A DNA stretch of 64,000 bases, taken from positions 2,356,001 to 2,420,000 of the forward strand of contig NZ_CP154858.1 of assembly GCF_041153465.1 (NCBI RefSeq). Reading direction: 5' to 3'. Positions 43,069 through 52,598 of this stretch are shown piece after piece. The position numbers and the translations under genes were made by a program. This DNA comes from Thermohahella caldifontis. Its GTDB lineage: Bacteria; Pseudomonadota; Gammaproteobacteria; Pseudomonadales; Oleiphilaceae. The notes under the pieces are model-generated. The model was not told the DNA's origin and did not search any database. It was given only the letters and a program-made list of their open reading frames with translations. Within the stretch, counting starts at the first letter, position 1; each line of letters begins with the position of its first letter.

Positions 43069-44064
43069 ATGACACCTCCCAGGGACACAGCCAGCGACCC
43101 TCTGGCCAAGGATCACAATGCCTATCTGATGGCTGCACTGAAGTGGCCTCACCGCTGCTTCAGATGGATCGCCATCTGGAGTACCCCTCTGGCCCTGCTG
43201 GTGCTGTTTGTCATGCCCGGCCCGAGCGCTGAACTGTCCATCACCTTCACTTGCCTGTTCATGTTCAGCATGTTCATCTCCGGGGCCTGGGGGCGCTGGC
43301 AGATTCTGCGTGCCTGGCCCAGGGATCACCCCTGGCGGGCATGGGCAGGCCCGAGCTTCGTGATGTGCCTGGTCGCGGGTCTGTTCACATCCCTCCTGCC
43401 GGCCCGGTTCGTCTATCTGACCCTCACCGCTCCCTTCCAGTGGCGGACAGATGTGATTATCGAGCATGACGCCCGCTACGATGTGGCGGCTGAGCTCATC
43501 AGCCTCTATGGCCCCGAAGTGGCAGAGGTCATCCCGGAATTTGATGGTCGCACGAGAAAACGGACCCGCCTCCGGCTGGGCGAAACCACACCGAGGTCCG
43601 GCATGCTCAGTGTGATGATAATTGGTAAACGGGGAGGCAACGAGTTCCTTGAAAAACTGGGCGCCCTGAAAGGGCGTGACGACTACCCCTCCCAGGCCAT
43701 CATCGAGCGGGAAGGTGTTTACAGGGAAGCGGCAGGACAGTGTGTTTTTCCCCTGCACAAGCCTCTGCCCAGAGATTATCAGGATTACCTGACGCGTGAA
43801 CTGGAGGTTCAGTTCGGTGTGTTCGAGGGGCAGCCGGTGGTGTTCGGAAAGGATTGGATATACCCAAACGAGTCCAAAGAAGGTGAGCCTTGTTACAACG
43901 ACTGGGAGTATTATGCAGCCGGCATACCCTATGCGGTATTTGCCGCACTATCCTATCCTTACCTGTACTTCCGGAACGATCTGTATCGCTTTGACGCAGA
44001 GGACAGGCGTTACTACGATTTCAGCTGGTCAAACCTGCTGGACAACTGGGACCGCATTATCTGA
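43069..44064 (+). CDS. Triplicated three-helix membrane protein, copy 2 (candidate immunity protein)
   Basis: A 331-residue protein with three membrane helices (about 34-52, 56-75 and 92-120) and a soluble C-terminal domain of about 210 residues. The N-terminal 110 residues are identical to copy 3, the middle (ISLYGPEV to GRDDYPSQ) matches copy 1, and the segment DWIYPNESKEGEPCYNDWEYYAAGIPYA is unique to this copy. I do not recognise the family. Its size, helix number, tandem multiplication and convergent position next to a VasX-like effector gene suggest a membrane immunity protein like V. cholerae TsiV2, but this is inference. Confidence 0.8.
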   Translation: MTPPRDTASDPLAKDHNAYLMAALKWPHRCFRWIAIWSTPLALLVLFVMPGPSAELSITFTCLFMFSMFISGAWGRWQILRAWPRDHPWRAWAGPSFVMCLVAGLFTSLLPARFVYLTLTAPFQWRTDVIIEHDARYDVAAELISLYGPEVAEVIPEFDGRTRKRTRLRLGETTPRSGMLSVMIIGKRGGNEFLEKLGALKGRDDYPSQAIIEREGVYREAAGQCVFPLHKPLPRDYQDYLTRELEVQFGVFEGQPVVFGKDWIYPNESKEGEPCYNDWEYYAAGIPYAVFAALSYPYLYFRNDLYRFDAEDRRYYDFSWSNLLDNWDRII

Positions 44065-44081
44065 GAACCTGACCAGTGCGC

Positions 44082-44195
44082 TTGATCCCGCACTCGCTTT
44101 CCTGCCGGGGCTGACAGTCAAGCTCCCGGGTATTTCAGTCCGACAGACCGTTCCGGTATACTCCTCATCAGGATGATCAGACCGGACAGGATGCC
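44082..44195 (+). repeat. 114-bp direct repeat, copy 3
   Basis: Same segment as 41764-41877, ending at the base before the copy 3 ATG. It differs at TATTTCAG (for TATTCCAG) and CTCCTCATCAGG (for CTCCGTATCAGG). Only 17 bases separate it from the copy 2 stop. Confidence 0.9.
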
Positions 44196-45191
44196 ATGAC
44201 ACCTCCCAGGGACACAGCCAGCGACCCTCTGGCCAAGGATCACAATGCCTATCTGATGGCTGCACTGAAGTGGCCTCACCGCTGCTTCAGATGGATCGCC
44301 ATCTGGAGTACCCCTCTGGCCCTGCTGGTGCTGTTTGTCATGCCCGGCCCGAGCGCTGAACTGTCCATCACCTTCACTTGCCTGTTCATGTTCAGCATGT
44401 TCATCTCCGGGGCCTGGGGGCGCTGGCAGATTCTGCGTGCCTGGCCCAGGGATCACCCCTGGCGGGCATGGGCAGGCCCGAGCTTCGTGATGTGCCTGGT
44501 CGCGGGTCTGTTCACATCCCTCCTGCCGGCCCAATTCATATATCTGACCCTCACCGCTCCCTTCCAGTGGCGGACGGATGTGATTGTCGAGCATGACGCC
44601 CGCCACGATGTGGCGGCTGAACTCATCAGCTTCTTTGGCCCCGAAGTGGTAGAGGTCATCCCGGAATTTGATGGTCGCACGAGAAAACGGACCCGCCTCC
44701 GGCTGGGCGAAACCACACCGAGGTCCGCCTACCTGAGCATGTACATCATCCGCAAGCGTTTCGGCAACATGTACACTAACAGGATTGACGCCCTTTCGGG
44801 ACGTGATGACTACCCCTCCCAGGCCATCATCGAGCAGGAAGGTGTTTACCGGGAAGCGGCAGAGCAGTGTGTTTTTCCCCTGCACAAGCCTCTGCCCAAA
44901 GATTACCAGGATTACCTGACGCGTGAACTGGGGGTTCAGTTCGGTGTGTTCGAGGGGCAGCCGGTGGTGTTCGGAGAGGGCTGGATTTCCTGGAAGGATG
45001 ATAAAAAGGAAGGAAGCCGTTGCTACAGTACATTCGATCAGTATGGTAGCGTGGCCTATGCAGTTTTTGCTGCACTATCCTATCCTTACCTGTACTTCCG
45101 GAGCGATCTGTATCGCTTTCACACCGAGGCCAGGCGTTACTACGATTTCAGCTGGTCAAACCTGCTGGACAGCTGGGAAAATATGATCTGA
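44196..45191 (+). CDS. Triplicated three-helix membrane protein, copy 3 (candidate immunity protein)
   Basis: A 331-residue protein. Residues 1 to about 110 equal copy 2; the middle diverges (PRSAYLSMYIIRKRFGNMY replaces PRSGMLSVMIIGKRGGNEF); the C-terminal part (GWISWKDDKKEGSRCYSTFDQYGSVAYA) equals copy 1 more than copy 2. So each third has a different nearest relative, a mosaic expected from recombination between the copies. All three keep YAVFAALSYPYLYFR and the FSWSNLLD ending. It stops 79 bases before the end of the convergent effector-like gene. Function inferred only from context. Confidence 0.8.
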   Translation: MTPPRDTASDPLAKDHNAYLMAALKWPHRCFRWIAIWSTPLALLVLFVMPGPSAELSITFTCLFMFSMFISGAWGRWQILRAWPRDHPWRAWAGPSFVMCLVAGLFTSLLPAQFIYLTLTAPFQWRTDVIVEHDARHDVAAELISFFGPEVVEVIPEFDGRTRKRTRLRLGETTPRSAYLSMYIIRKRFGNMYTNRIDALSGRDDYPSQAIIEQEGVYREAAEQCVFPLHKPLPKDYQDYLTRELGVQFGVFEGQPVVFGEGWISWKDDKKEGSRCYSTFDQYGSVAYAVFAALSYPYLYFRSDLYRFHTEARRYYDFSWSNLLDSWENMI

Positions 45192-45270
45192 GCCTTGAAA
45201 GAAACGCCCGAGCGTGCTTCCACGAGACATTCAAACGAACCGCTGATACGGGTTATCGCAGACGCCTTTC

Positions 45271-48200
45271 TCAACTCCCCAGCGTGTGACTGGTATAGAG
45301 CTGAGACCAGCACATTCGTTCCCGCCTGGGTTTTTCCTCGTCATTATAGCTGGTCCAGGCATAGGGACCGCGAAAAGGCAAGCTGACCACCGAGTTATCC
45401 TCCAGGGGCACGAGGCCATGACGTGTTGTTCCTCCGGACACAATCACCCTCGCCCGCGCCGTCACAATCACGTGCTGCCCGGGCGAAAGCTTTTCCACCT
45501 TTTTTTCCTTTACTGCTTCTTCAGGAGGTGCAAGATCACCAAAACCGAAAGATTGAACGATCACCAATTCCTGCGTCTTGCTGTCCTCGTAGATGCCCGG
45601 TGTCCGGATATCGCCGAGCCAGGGCGACAGATGCAAAAGACTCGGTATGACCAAAGCAGGACCATAGTCGGAGGACTTCAATGCCTTCATCTGCACGACG
45701 TTTTGATACATCAGATCTAAACGCCTCCGCCCGATCCAACCGCCGGTCACTCTCAGCTCGAAAATCAGTCTGGACTGGCCCTCGATAAAGTAGGGTACGC
45801 TCAGGCGGGTGATCACGATGTTACCGCGGGCCTGGGAGGCGTCTTCCTGGGTTACGGTGAGCTGGCGCACTTCAACCGGATACAGCGCGGTCAGCAATAG
45901 CTCTGCAGCAGCCTCGGGGTGCTGGCGTACCGGCGCAATGTATTTATCTTCGTCTTCACCAAACCAGCGATCCAGCAATCCGGTATTCAGACGGCCGCTG
46001 GTATCACGGCTGGGCTCCGAGGCCGGCTCGTCACGCCAGTCCCGGGTCATTTCGAGCAGTTCGTCAAGGGTAGCAGCCAAAGGCTGACCGAAAGTGCCCA
46101 GAAACTGGTCGGCCTGCCCGCTCAACTTGAGAGATAGCTGGCCATTTCCGTTCAGGCGGATCACTTGCCGCAGGTTGCGCCCTTCCGGTGCGGGGCGGTA
46201 ATCCATGAGCCCGAGTAGCCGGTAATGGCTGTCCAGTATCAGCAATATACCCACCTTGTGCAGATACAGGCTGAGCGTGGTGGCAGGAGGCTGGGCAAGA
46301 CGAACCGCCAGACAGGGCCGGATGCCGGCATACCGGAACTGGTGCAAGGGGCCAAGACTGGTTTGCAGCAGAGCGGCTCCGGTAACGGCCTCCGGCGGGA
46401 CGACAAACGGAACGCGGGTTTCGACAACGGACAATCGTCGCTCAGGGCGCGCACAGGCAAACGGCCCATGCTCCAGCCAGAGCGCCATCAGGTCATCCTT
46501 GTGCCATATGGTATTGCCCAATACCACACCCGTCGCCGCCAAGGCAAATCCCAGCAGGGCCAGTGGCGGTGCCACGGCAGCGACCGCAGCAGAGATTCCG
46601 GCACCACTCATCGCGAGCAGTGTGCTGACCGTCACCATTCCACCGCCAACAACCTGAAATGCATACGCTTTCCTGACATCATCCCCCTTGTAGGCCGCCC
46701 CCAGATAGTCCATGCCCGCGACCACCACCCCCAGGGTGCCTGCGATGACAGGCAGACGCCCGGCAAAGGTTCTGGCCCACTCGGGATGTCGGATCAACTG
46801 GCCCAGCCAGTGTCCCGCCGCCGGCGTTTCCGAGGCCAGCCGCTGCGCGACCTTTTGGCCAGCTTCACCACTGAGCGCGAGCATGTCCAGTGTCGCACTG
46901 AGTGCGTTCAGCGTGTTGCGCGTCGAGCCCTGTCTGGTGGCCTCATTCAGGGCGAGAAAGGCGTTCAGGGTGAACAGGCTCAGCCGGCTTCCTGTCAGCG
47001 CGTGTTGTGCTGTGGGCGAAATCGCCGTGACCTGATAGGCAGCAAACCGCTCCGGCAAGGCTGCCCGGGCCGATTCGGGTGCAGGCGGCGCATCCGTGGC
47101 ACCGTGGCGTTCGAGGGCCAGAGGCGTATGCTGACGGGTGTCGGCCTTCAGGTAGTCCCCGGTCTGTATCAGCAGTCCACCATAAACCGCAAGCTGATTG
47201 CGTGCCCAGCCCAGTGTCTTGCGGAGCCAGCGGCGAGACAGTCTCTGGCCACCTGCAGTCAGCTTGCGCAAGGCTTCGCGGGTCTGCACCTGTGCCAGCT
47301 GATCAATATAGTTGAGCGCTGCCCTCGAAATATCGGCGGCAGGGCCGACAGGTGGCGACGCCATCTGACTGAGTGCCGTCAGCCAGTCTTGCCGGGCTTG
47401 TCTGATGCGCTCGGCATGATCGCTTTCCGCATCCCAGCTGATTTCCAGCTCCCGGATCAGCCGCTTGAGCGCCTTCTGCCAGGCAAAGTCCTCCTTGCCC
47501 AGCCAGGGCGACAGAATCTTTGCCAGCGGATGTTGTCCGCTCACGATGCGGTCCATCAGGTCCGCATAACGATTGTTCTCCGTGGATTGTGCATGTTCCC
47601 GGGCCAGCGAATCGTCCAGTTGCAGGGTTCGGCACAGCGTGGTTTCCGGTGTCTGAAGTTGCGCCAGTGTGATCTCCACCAGTTCATGGAAGGAAAACAG
47701 GCCCCGGGGATGATCTGCCGGCAAGGCCAGCCGGTCACCGAGTATCCGGGCAAGTCTTTCGGGAGAGCTGTCACCCAGCTCACTGTCGAGTACGCACCGC
47801 ACGCTCTCCCGTGCGGCACAAATGAGCTCGCGGAGGTGGGCCCGCTCGGCAATTTTCAGTACAGCCTTGATGTCATCGGCATCCAGACGGGATTGCAGTC
47901 TCTGTTGGTGTACAAAGCGCGCCTGGTCCCGCTGCCAGGGCGTGCCCTGCTCCGGCGTGATGTCCTGATTGAGCCACCACCAGGTCAGGACCGCGGCTTC
48001 GAGATAACGCTCCACCCCCGCCCCTGTTTCGCGCCGGATATGCATGTCCCTGACGAGCTGCTCCATGAGCGACCACGCCGTGTTGAGCCGCATGGCGGCT
48101 GTGTGCAGCAGGGCTTCCGGATCCGCAATCACGAGGCTTCGCATGCCGGGCCCGATGACCTGGCAGCGCTGCCCGCGCCGCTCGGCCATGGTGGCCTCGG

Positions 48201-50124
48201 TGGTATCCGCAAGCCGGGGATCCTCGCTGGCTGGCGGTACACCGCTGCCCGGATCGTGCCAGGGCCAGTCCGGTCGCTCCGGATCCGCCGCAGGTCGCAG
48301 CCCGCCCAGTGACTGAATGCGTGCCCAGCTCCACTGAAAGTGGGAGAAGGCAATCTCCACCGACTCATCCTCCGGAACGGGCAAGGTGACCCGCGGGATA
48401 GCCTTCTCCGTTTGCGCGGGCCGTTCATCCCGCCCCTGGTGAACCTGAAGATTGACCGGGCGCAGACTCACCCGGGAGGGATCGGGCCTGGGGATCGGCT
48501 CACTGATCACCTCATATTCTGCCCACAGGTACCCCTGCCGAAACACGTAGAGCCAGCCCGGGGGCATTGCCGTCTCCGTGATATCAGGCTGCCGCCACGC
48601 CTCCGCCAGTCTGGCCAGCGGTGCCACATCGGATTTCCAGGCATCCGTTGCCGGAAGCTCCGTACAGCGCCAGTGTGTCCGGCTCAGCCGAACGGACCGC
48701 AGCGCTTCCTTTTTCGGCAGGGTAATCGGGTTGACCCGGCTGAGGTACACAACAGGCTGACGCCCGGGTTCATCTTCTTCCGAGTCCGGATCCGGCGCTT
48801 CGCGCAGATCAAAGGCCCAATGCCATGGATGAACGGTTCTGGCCGTGACCGGCTGAGCCTGAACCAGGATCCGATGGGCCGTTTCCGGAACGTCAAGGGT
48901 CAGGGGCTCTCCGGCCGTGGCGTCGAACGGGACGGGCTCGCCGGCGTCAAAACGGATCTCGCCCGTCAGCTCTTTTGTCTTGCCGTCTGTTGCCGGCCGA
49001 AAGACCAGACGCAGGGCTCTGGAGGCCAGTGCACTCACAGGTACCGCCGCCATGGCCGGCCGGTTCCGCAGGTGCGCCGGCAAGGTGAAGCCGGCCGGTA
49101 CGGTTCCGTCTTTCAGCCAGGCAGTCAGTGGCGTCAGATCCGTACCCTGTTGCAGGCGGGTTTGCGGATCCGCCTCCAGCGCCGCCACCTGATCCCAGGG
49201 CAGCAGGGTACGGCTGTATCGCATGTCCAGAGCGGTTTCCCGCTGGCCGTTGACCTGCAGAGGCACCCAGATCGCATTCAGGGACACGCCATCGGCGTGA
49301 GGCGCGGTGTCATGCTTGCGGGCCAGTTCGTGGTGGCCATCCCGGAAGCGGCCATGCCCGGTCACCTTCAGCATGCGCCAGAGTCGATTGTGACGGAAAA
49401 GATACAGCCAGCCGGTGTCGGGAACCTGCCCGTCCGTCCCCTCCAGCACCGGCACCACGGGCATGAGGGTGGTGGCCACCGGCCCCGGATTGCGGCTGTG
49501 GGGTACGCCGGGCAGACCCTCGCCCAGCGGATACACGAAGGGGGGCGACCCGTTGCCGGCCCGGACGACCAGGCTCGCACCGGCCCGGTAGCGGGTATCG
49601 CTTTCCACCACCACGAGACGGCTGTCGCCACGCCCCGGAAACCGGGCGGCATCATCGGCAGGTGTCCAGCCCGCGGCACGGAACCGGATCCGGTGTTCCC
49701 GGTCCGGTGCCGGATGCGCCACTTCGGTCCGGTACAGCCAGCGCTGCGTCTCCCGCGGCGGTTCAGGTGGCGGCGGCGTGATACGGGCCGGCGGGGTATC
49801 CGCAATGGCAGGAACCACGGTGGACGTCATGGGGAACCAGATATCCGGTGCGATGCCATCGCCCTGAAATACCCTGATCCTGCCCAGACGAATGGCCCGC
49901 AGGAGAGTTGTGCGGCTGACTTCACCACCGAGCTGTGCCTTCAGGGCGGCGTTGTCTTTCAACGATTCGACCTGATCCGCAACGGCGGCAGCATGATGGC
50001 TGTCTGCAGACACGGGATCGGGGAGCGCTTCACCATGGCGCAGGCGCAGTTGTTCCCGGGTCAGAAGCTGATAGATCTCACCGGCCACATGTACCGTAGC
50101 CAGTGGCGTATGGGGGTCAACCAT
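45271..50124 (-). CDS. Very large VasX-like (MIX/BTH_I2691-type) effector candidate
   Basis: A 1617-residue protein with no signal peptide; AAAAGGA precedes the start. Two copies of a motif typical of the VasX N-terminal and BTH_I2691 families are present: TGWLYLFRHNRLWRMLKV at about 238-254 and PPGWLYVFRQGYLWAEYEV at about 521-539. A long helical region (about 670-1050) is followed by hydrophobic segments near 1118-1136 and 1155-1205 rich in Gly and Ala, as in colicin-like pore formers, then a soluble C-terminal part. VasX is a type VI pore-forming effector about 1085 residues long. No VgrG, Hcp or PAAR gene is in the window, so it would be an orphan. Three tandem membrane-protein genes converge on it. 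Confidence in the family is moderate. Confidence 0.62.
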   Translation of the reverse strand: MVDPHTPLATVHVAGEIYQLLTREQLRLRHGEALPDPVSADSHHAAAVADQVESLKDNAALKAQLGGEVSRTTLLRAIRLGRIRVFQGDGIAPDIWFPMTSTVVPAIADTPPARITPPPPEPPRETQRWLYRTEVAHPAPDREHRIRFRAAGWTPADDAARFPGRGDSRLVVVESDTRYRAGASLVVRAGNGSPPFVYPLGEGLPGVPHSRNPGPVATTLMPVVPVLEGTDGQVPDTGWLYLFRHNRLWRMLKVTGHGRFRDGHHELARKHDTAPHADGVSLNAIWVPLQVNGQRETALDMRYSRTLLPWDQVAALEADPQTRLQQGTDLTPLTAWLKDGTVPAGFTLPAHLRNRPAMAAVPVSALASRALRLVFRPATDGKTKELTGEIRFDAGEPVPFDATAGEPLTLDVPETAHRILVQAQPVTARTVHPWHWAFDLREAPDPDSEEDEPGRQPVVYLSRVNPITLPKKEALRSVRLSRTHWRCTELPATDAWKSDVAPLARLAEAWRQPDITETAMPPGWLYVFRQGYLWAEYEVISEPIPRPDPSRVSLRPVNLQVHQGRDERPAQTEKAIPRVTLPVPEDESVEIAFSHFQWSWARIQSLGGLRPAADPERPDWPWHDPGSGVPPASEDPRLADTTEATMAERRGQRCQVIGPGMRSLVIADPEALLHTAAMRLNTAWSLMEQLVRDMHIRRETGAGVERYLEAAVLTWWWLNQDITPEQGTPWQRDQARFVHQQRLQSRLDADDIKAVLKIAERAHLRELICAARESVRCVLDSELGDSSPERLARILGDRLALPADHPRGLFSFHELVEITLAQLQTPETTLCRTLQLDDSLAREHAQSTENNRYADLMDRIVSGQHPLAKILSPWLGKEDFAWQKALKRLIRELEISWDAESDHAERIRQARQDWLTALSQMASPPVGPAADISRAALNYIDQLAQVQTREALRKLTAGGQRLSRRWLRKTLGWARNQLAVYGGLLIQTGDYLKADTRQHTPLALERHGATDAPPAPESARAALPERFAAYQVTAISPTAQHALTGSRLSLFTLNAFLALNEATRQGSTRNTLNALSATLDMLALSGEAGQKVAQRLASETPAAGHWLGQLIRHPEWARTFAGRLPVIAGTLGVVVAGMDYLGAAYKGDDVRKAYAFQVVGGGMVTVSTLLAMSGAGISAAVAAVAPPLALLGFALAATGVVLGNTIWHKDDLMALWLEHGPFACARPERRLSVVETRVPFVVPPEAVTGAALLQTSLGPLHQFRYAGIRPCLAVRLAQPPATTLSLYLHKVGILLILDSHYRLLGLMDYRPAPEGRNLRQVIRLNGNGQLSLKLSGQADQFLGTFGQPLAATLDELLEMTRDWRDEPASEPSRDTSGRLNTGLLDRWFGEDEDKYIAPVRQHPEAAAELLLTALYPVEVRQLTVTQEDASQARGNIVITRLSVPYFIEGQSRLIFELRVTGGWIGRRRLDLMYQNVVQMKALKSSDYGPALVIPSLLHLSPWLGDIRTPGIYEDSKTQELVIVQSFGFGDLAPPEEAVKEKKVEKLSPGQHVIVTARARVIVSGGTTRHGLVPLEDNSVVSLPFRGPYAWTSYNDEEKPRRERMCWSQLYTSHTLGS

Positions 50125-50342
50125 TACCGGAATCCTTTTCCGTGGGGCATGAACATCCTGTTTGCCTCACGGATTTTAGGGGAGCCGGGCGGGAGGGGGC
50201 AAGTGTTTTGTGGGTGACCAGGTCTCGGACCGGAGGGCCGACTCCTGCGCAACCGGTTTCTCCGGCCGTACCCGCGCAACAGGATGGATTCCCGGCCGAC
50301 CGGTTTGTGCTACAGTACTGACAAAACAGGGATCACCACAGA

Positions 50343-51401
50343 ATGACTGATATGGCCAAGACCGGTCTGCCTCCGGGTTCGCTGATTCACGTCGGCGAAG
50401 AGGCACCTTCCGACACCACCATCACCCTCTGCCGCTATACCCGCGAAACCCTGGACGTCACGAAAGACATTCCGCCGGACGACCTGATCCGCCAGCTCGA
50501 ACAGCCGTTCAACGGCACAACCTGGGTACGGATCGAAGGACTTGCCGATACCGCCTTCTTTGCACAACTGGCCGAGCATGTGGGCATCCACGCACTGGTG
50601 ATGGAAGATGTGCTCAATACCCACCAGCGCGCCAAGCTCGAAGACTACGACAACTACATCTACGCGGTGTTGCGTCATACCCCCTGGCAGCCGGACACGG
50701 AGGATCTGGCTGACGATCAGATCAGCTTCATTCTGGCCCCGCATCTGGTCATCACCTTCTCCGAAACGGCCACTCCGCTGTTCGATCCTGTGGCCGAACG
50801 GCTGAAAAATGGTGCGGGGCGGCTGCGCAATCATGAGGCGGACTATCTGTTCTATGCGCTCATGGATGTGGTGGTGGATGGCTACATTCAGGCCCACGAC
50901 GAGCTGGATGACGTGATTTTTGAGCTGGAAGAAAGTCTCCTGTCCGGCGACACCGAGCAGGCGACGCTTGTCCGCATTCAGGACATGAAACGGGCGCTCC
51001 TGCGCCAGCGCAAGGCGATCCAGCCCGTAGCCACCATGCTGGACACCCTGATCCGCGAGGATCATCCGCTGATCAGACCGGTAACGCAGCCCTATCTTCG
51101 CGATGTCGAAGATCATGCCCAGCGCGTGCTGGCCAACCTGGAGTCTTCAAGAGAGCTGCTCGGTTCCATGCTGGACATTTATCTGTCCCTCGCCAGCAAC
51201 CGCATGAACGAGACCATGAAGGTACTGACCGTGTTTGCCGCCATTTTCATTCCCCTGACTTTCGTGGCCGGTGTGTACGGCATGAACTTCGAGTACATGC
51301 CGGAGCTCAAGTGGCGCTGGGGTTATCCTGCGGTCTGGGGGGTATTTGTGACCATGGCCGGGGGTTTGCTCGTCTACTTCAAACGCAAACAGTGGCTCTA
51401 G
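50343..51401 (+). CDS. CorA-family divalent cation transporter
   Basis: A 352-residue protein of CorA/ZntB layout. A cytoplasmic funnel domain (about 1-285) is followed by two C-terminal membrane helices, the first ending in the signature YGMNF with FEYMPELKW loop. The YGMN motif is the selectivity filter of the CorA family; the following loop MPELKW is closer to general CorA than to ZntB. It carries Mg2+, or other divalent cations such as Co2+ or Zn2+. The CPA2 antiporter gene starts 9 bases after its stop, so the two ion transporters are cotranscribed. Divergent from the effector-like gene. Confidence 0.92.
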   Translation: MTDMAKTGLPPGSLIHVGEEAPSDTTITLCRYTRETLDVTKDIPPDDLIRQLEQPFNGTTWVRIEGLADTAFFAQLAEHVGIHALVMEDVLNTHQRAKLEDYDNYIYAVLRHTPWQPDTEDLADDQISFILAPHLVITFSETATPLFDPVAERLKNGAGRLRNHEADYLFYALMDVVVDGYIQAHDELDDVIFELEESLLSGDTEQATLVRIQDMKRALLRQRKAIQPVATMLDTLIREDHPLIRPVTQPYLRDVEDHAQRVLANLESSRELLGSMLDIYLSLASNRMNETMKVLTVFAAIFIPLTFVAGVYGMNFEYMPELKWRWGYPAVWGVFVTMAGGLLVYFKRKQWL

Positions 51402-51410
51402 GAGACCTCC

Positions 51411-52580
51411 ATGCAACATTCCACCCTGCTTTTCAATGTGGTGGCCGTGGTCACCGGGCTGGTACTGATCGGCATGCTGCTCAGGCCCTTCCGCCAGCCA
51501 CAGCTGGTCGCCTACATTCTGGCCGGTGTGCTCATGGGACCGGCTGCGCTGGGTTGGGTCGAGGACACCCATCAGCTCGAACAGCTGGGAGAGCTGGGCG
51601 TCACCCTGCTGCTGTTCTTCATCGGCCTTGAGGTATCACCACGCGAGCTGGCAAGGGGCTGGCGCATTGCGGTCATCGGTACCGGGCTTCAGATTGCCCT
51701 GAGCGTGGGCGCAGTCTGGTTGGTGGGCTGGTTTCTGGACTGGCCGCTGCCGCGCATCCTCCTGCTCGGTTTTGTCATCAGCCTGTCGTCAACGGCCGTC
51801 GTCATCAAGCTGCTGCAGGACAGCAATGAACTGCACAGCCCCGTGGGCAAGAATACCCTGCTGATCCTGCTGGCACAGGATATTGCAGTGGTGCCCATGA
51901 TGATCCTGCTGGCATCGCTGGGCAGCCAGACCGGTGCGGAAACCGTCAACCCCTGGATACAGCTCGGTGGCGGTGCAGTGCTGGTTGCCCTGACCGGCTG
52001 GCTGCTCAGTCGCGAAGCCATCAGCCTGCCCTTTCTCGGCTGGGTACGGGACAATCACGAGATGCAGGTCTTCGTGGCCCTGCTGCTGTGCTTCGGCTGT
52101 GCCCTGATCACCAGCCTGATCGGTCTTTCCGCGCCGCTGGGTGCCTTCATCGGCGGCATGATCATCGGCCGTACCCAGGAAATCCGCTGGGTACACGATG
52201 CGCTGGAGCCGCTGCACATCATTTTCGTGGCGCTGTTCTTTGTTTCGGTCGGCATGCTGATCGACCCGGCCTTCCTGCTCGACAATCTGGCCACCATCCT
52301 GCTTCTCGTGGTACTGGTGCTGGTGACCAACACCTTCATCAACGCCCTGATTCTGAAAGTCATGGGTGAAGACTGGAAAGATGCCTTGCTGACGGGCGTC
52401 ATGCTGTCCCAGATCGGCGAATTTTCCTTCGTGCTGGCATCAGTGGGCCTGGCCAGCGGTATCGTCGGCAAACCGGCGTACCAGCTTACCGTCGCCGTGA
52501 TTGCCTTCAGTCTGCTGGCCAGTCCGCTGTGGATCAAGGTTGTTTCAAAGGAAGTCCGGCGGCGCATACCGGGACCCTGA
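51411..52580 (+). CDS. CPA2-family cation:proton antiporter (KefB/C-like membrane domain)
   Basis: A 389-residue protein with about 12 membrane helices, including LVAYILAGVLMGPAALGW and FVISLSSTAVVIKLLQDSNELHSPVG, typical of monovalent cation:proton antiporters of the KefB/C and RosB group. It ends after the last helix, without the TrkA-N/RCK nucleotide-binding domain of KefC. Therefore it is not glutathione-gated by that route. GGAGACC, starting right after the corA stop, serves as ribosome binding site. Role: K+ or Na+ homeostasis. Confidence 0.92.
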   Translation: MQHSTLLFNVVAVVTGLVLIGMLLRPFRQPQLVAYILAGVLMGPAALGWVEDTHQLEQLGELGVTLLLFFIGLEVSPRELARGWRIAVIGTGLQIALSVGAVWLVGWFLDWPLPRILLLGFVISLSSTAVVIKLLQDSNELHSPVGKNTLLILLAQDIAVVPMMILLASLGSQTGAETVNPWIQLGGGAVLVALTGWLLSREAISLPFLGWVRDNHEMQVFVALLLCFGCALITSLIGLSAPLGAFIGGMIIGRTQEIRWVHDALEPLHIIFVALFFVSVGMLIDPAFLLDNLATILLLVVLVLVTNTFINALILKVMGEDWKDALLTGVMLSQIGEFSFVLASVGLASGIVGKPAYQLTVAVIAFSLLASPLWIKVVSKEVRRRIPGP

Positions 52581-52598
52581 TCCCACCTGATTCAACCC

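Noticed and set aside
41764..45191. Possible CRISPR-like or transposon repeats
   Set aside because: The repeat unit is promoter plus gene, about 1.1-1.2 kb; there are no short regular spacers and no inverted repeats or transposase.
45195..45386. 63-codon frame after copy 3
   Set aside because: It overlaps the 3' end of the effector-like gene on the other strand and has no family-like features.
46225..50217. Long plus-strand open frames (695 and 625 codons) opposite the large effector-like gene
   Set aside because: They are antisense to a well-supported gene, rich in Arg/Gln/His and without recognisable domains, as expected of shadows in GC-rich DNA.
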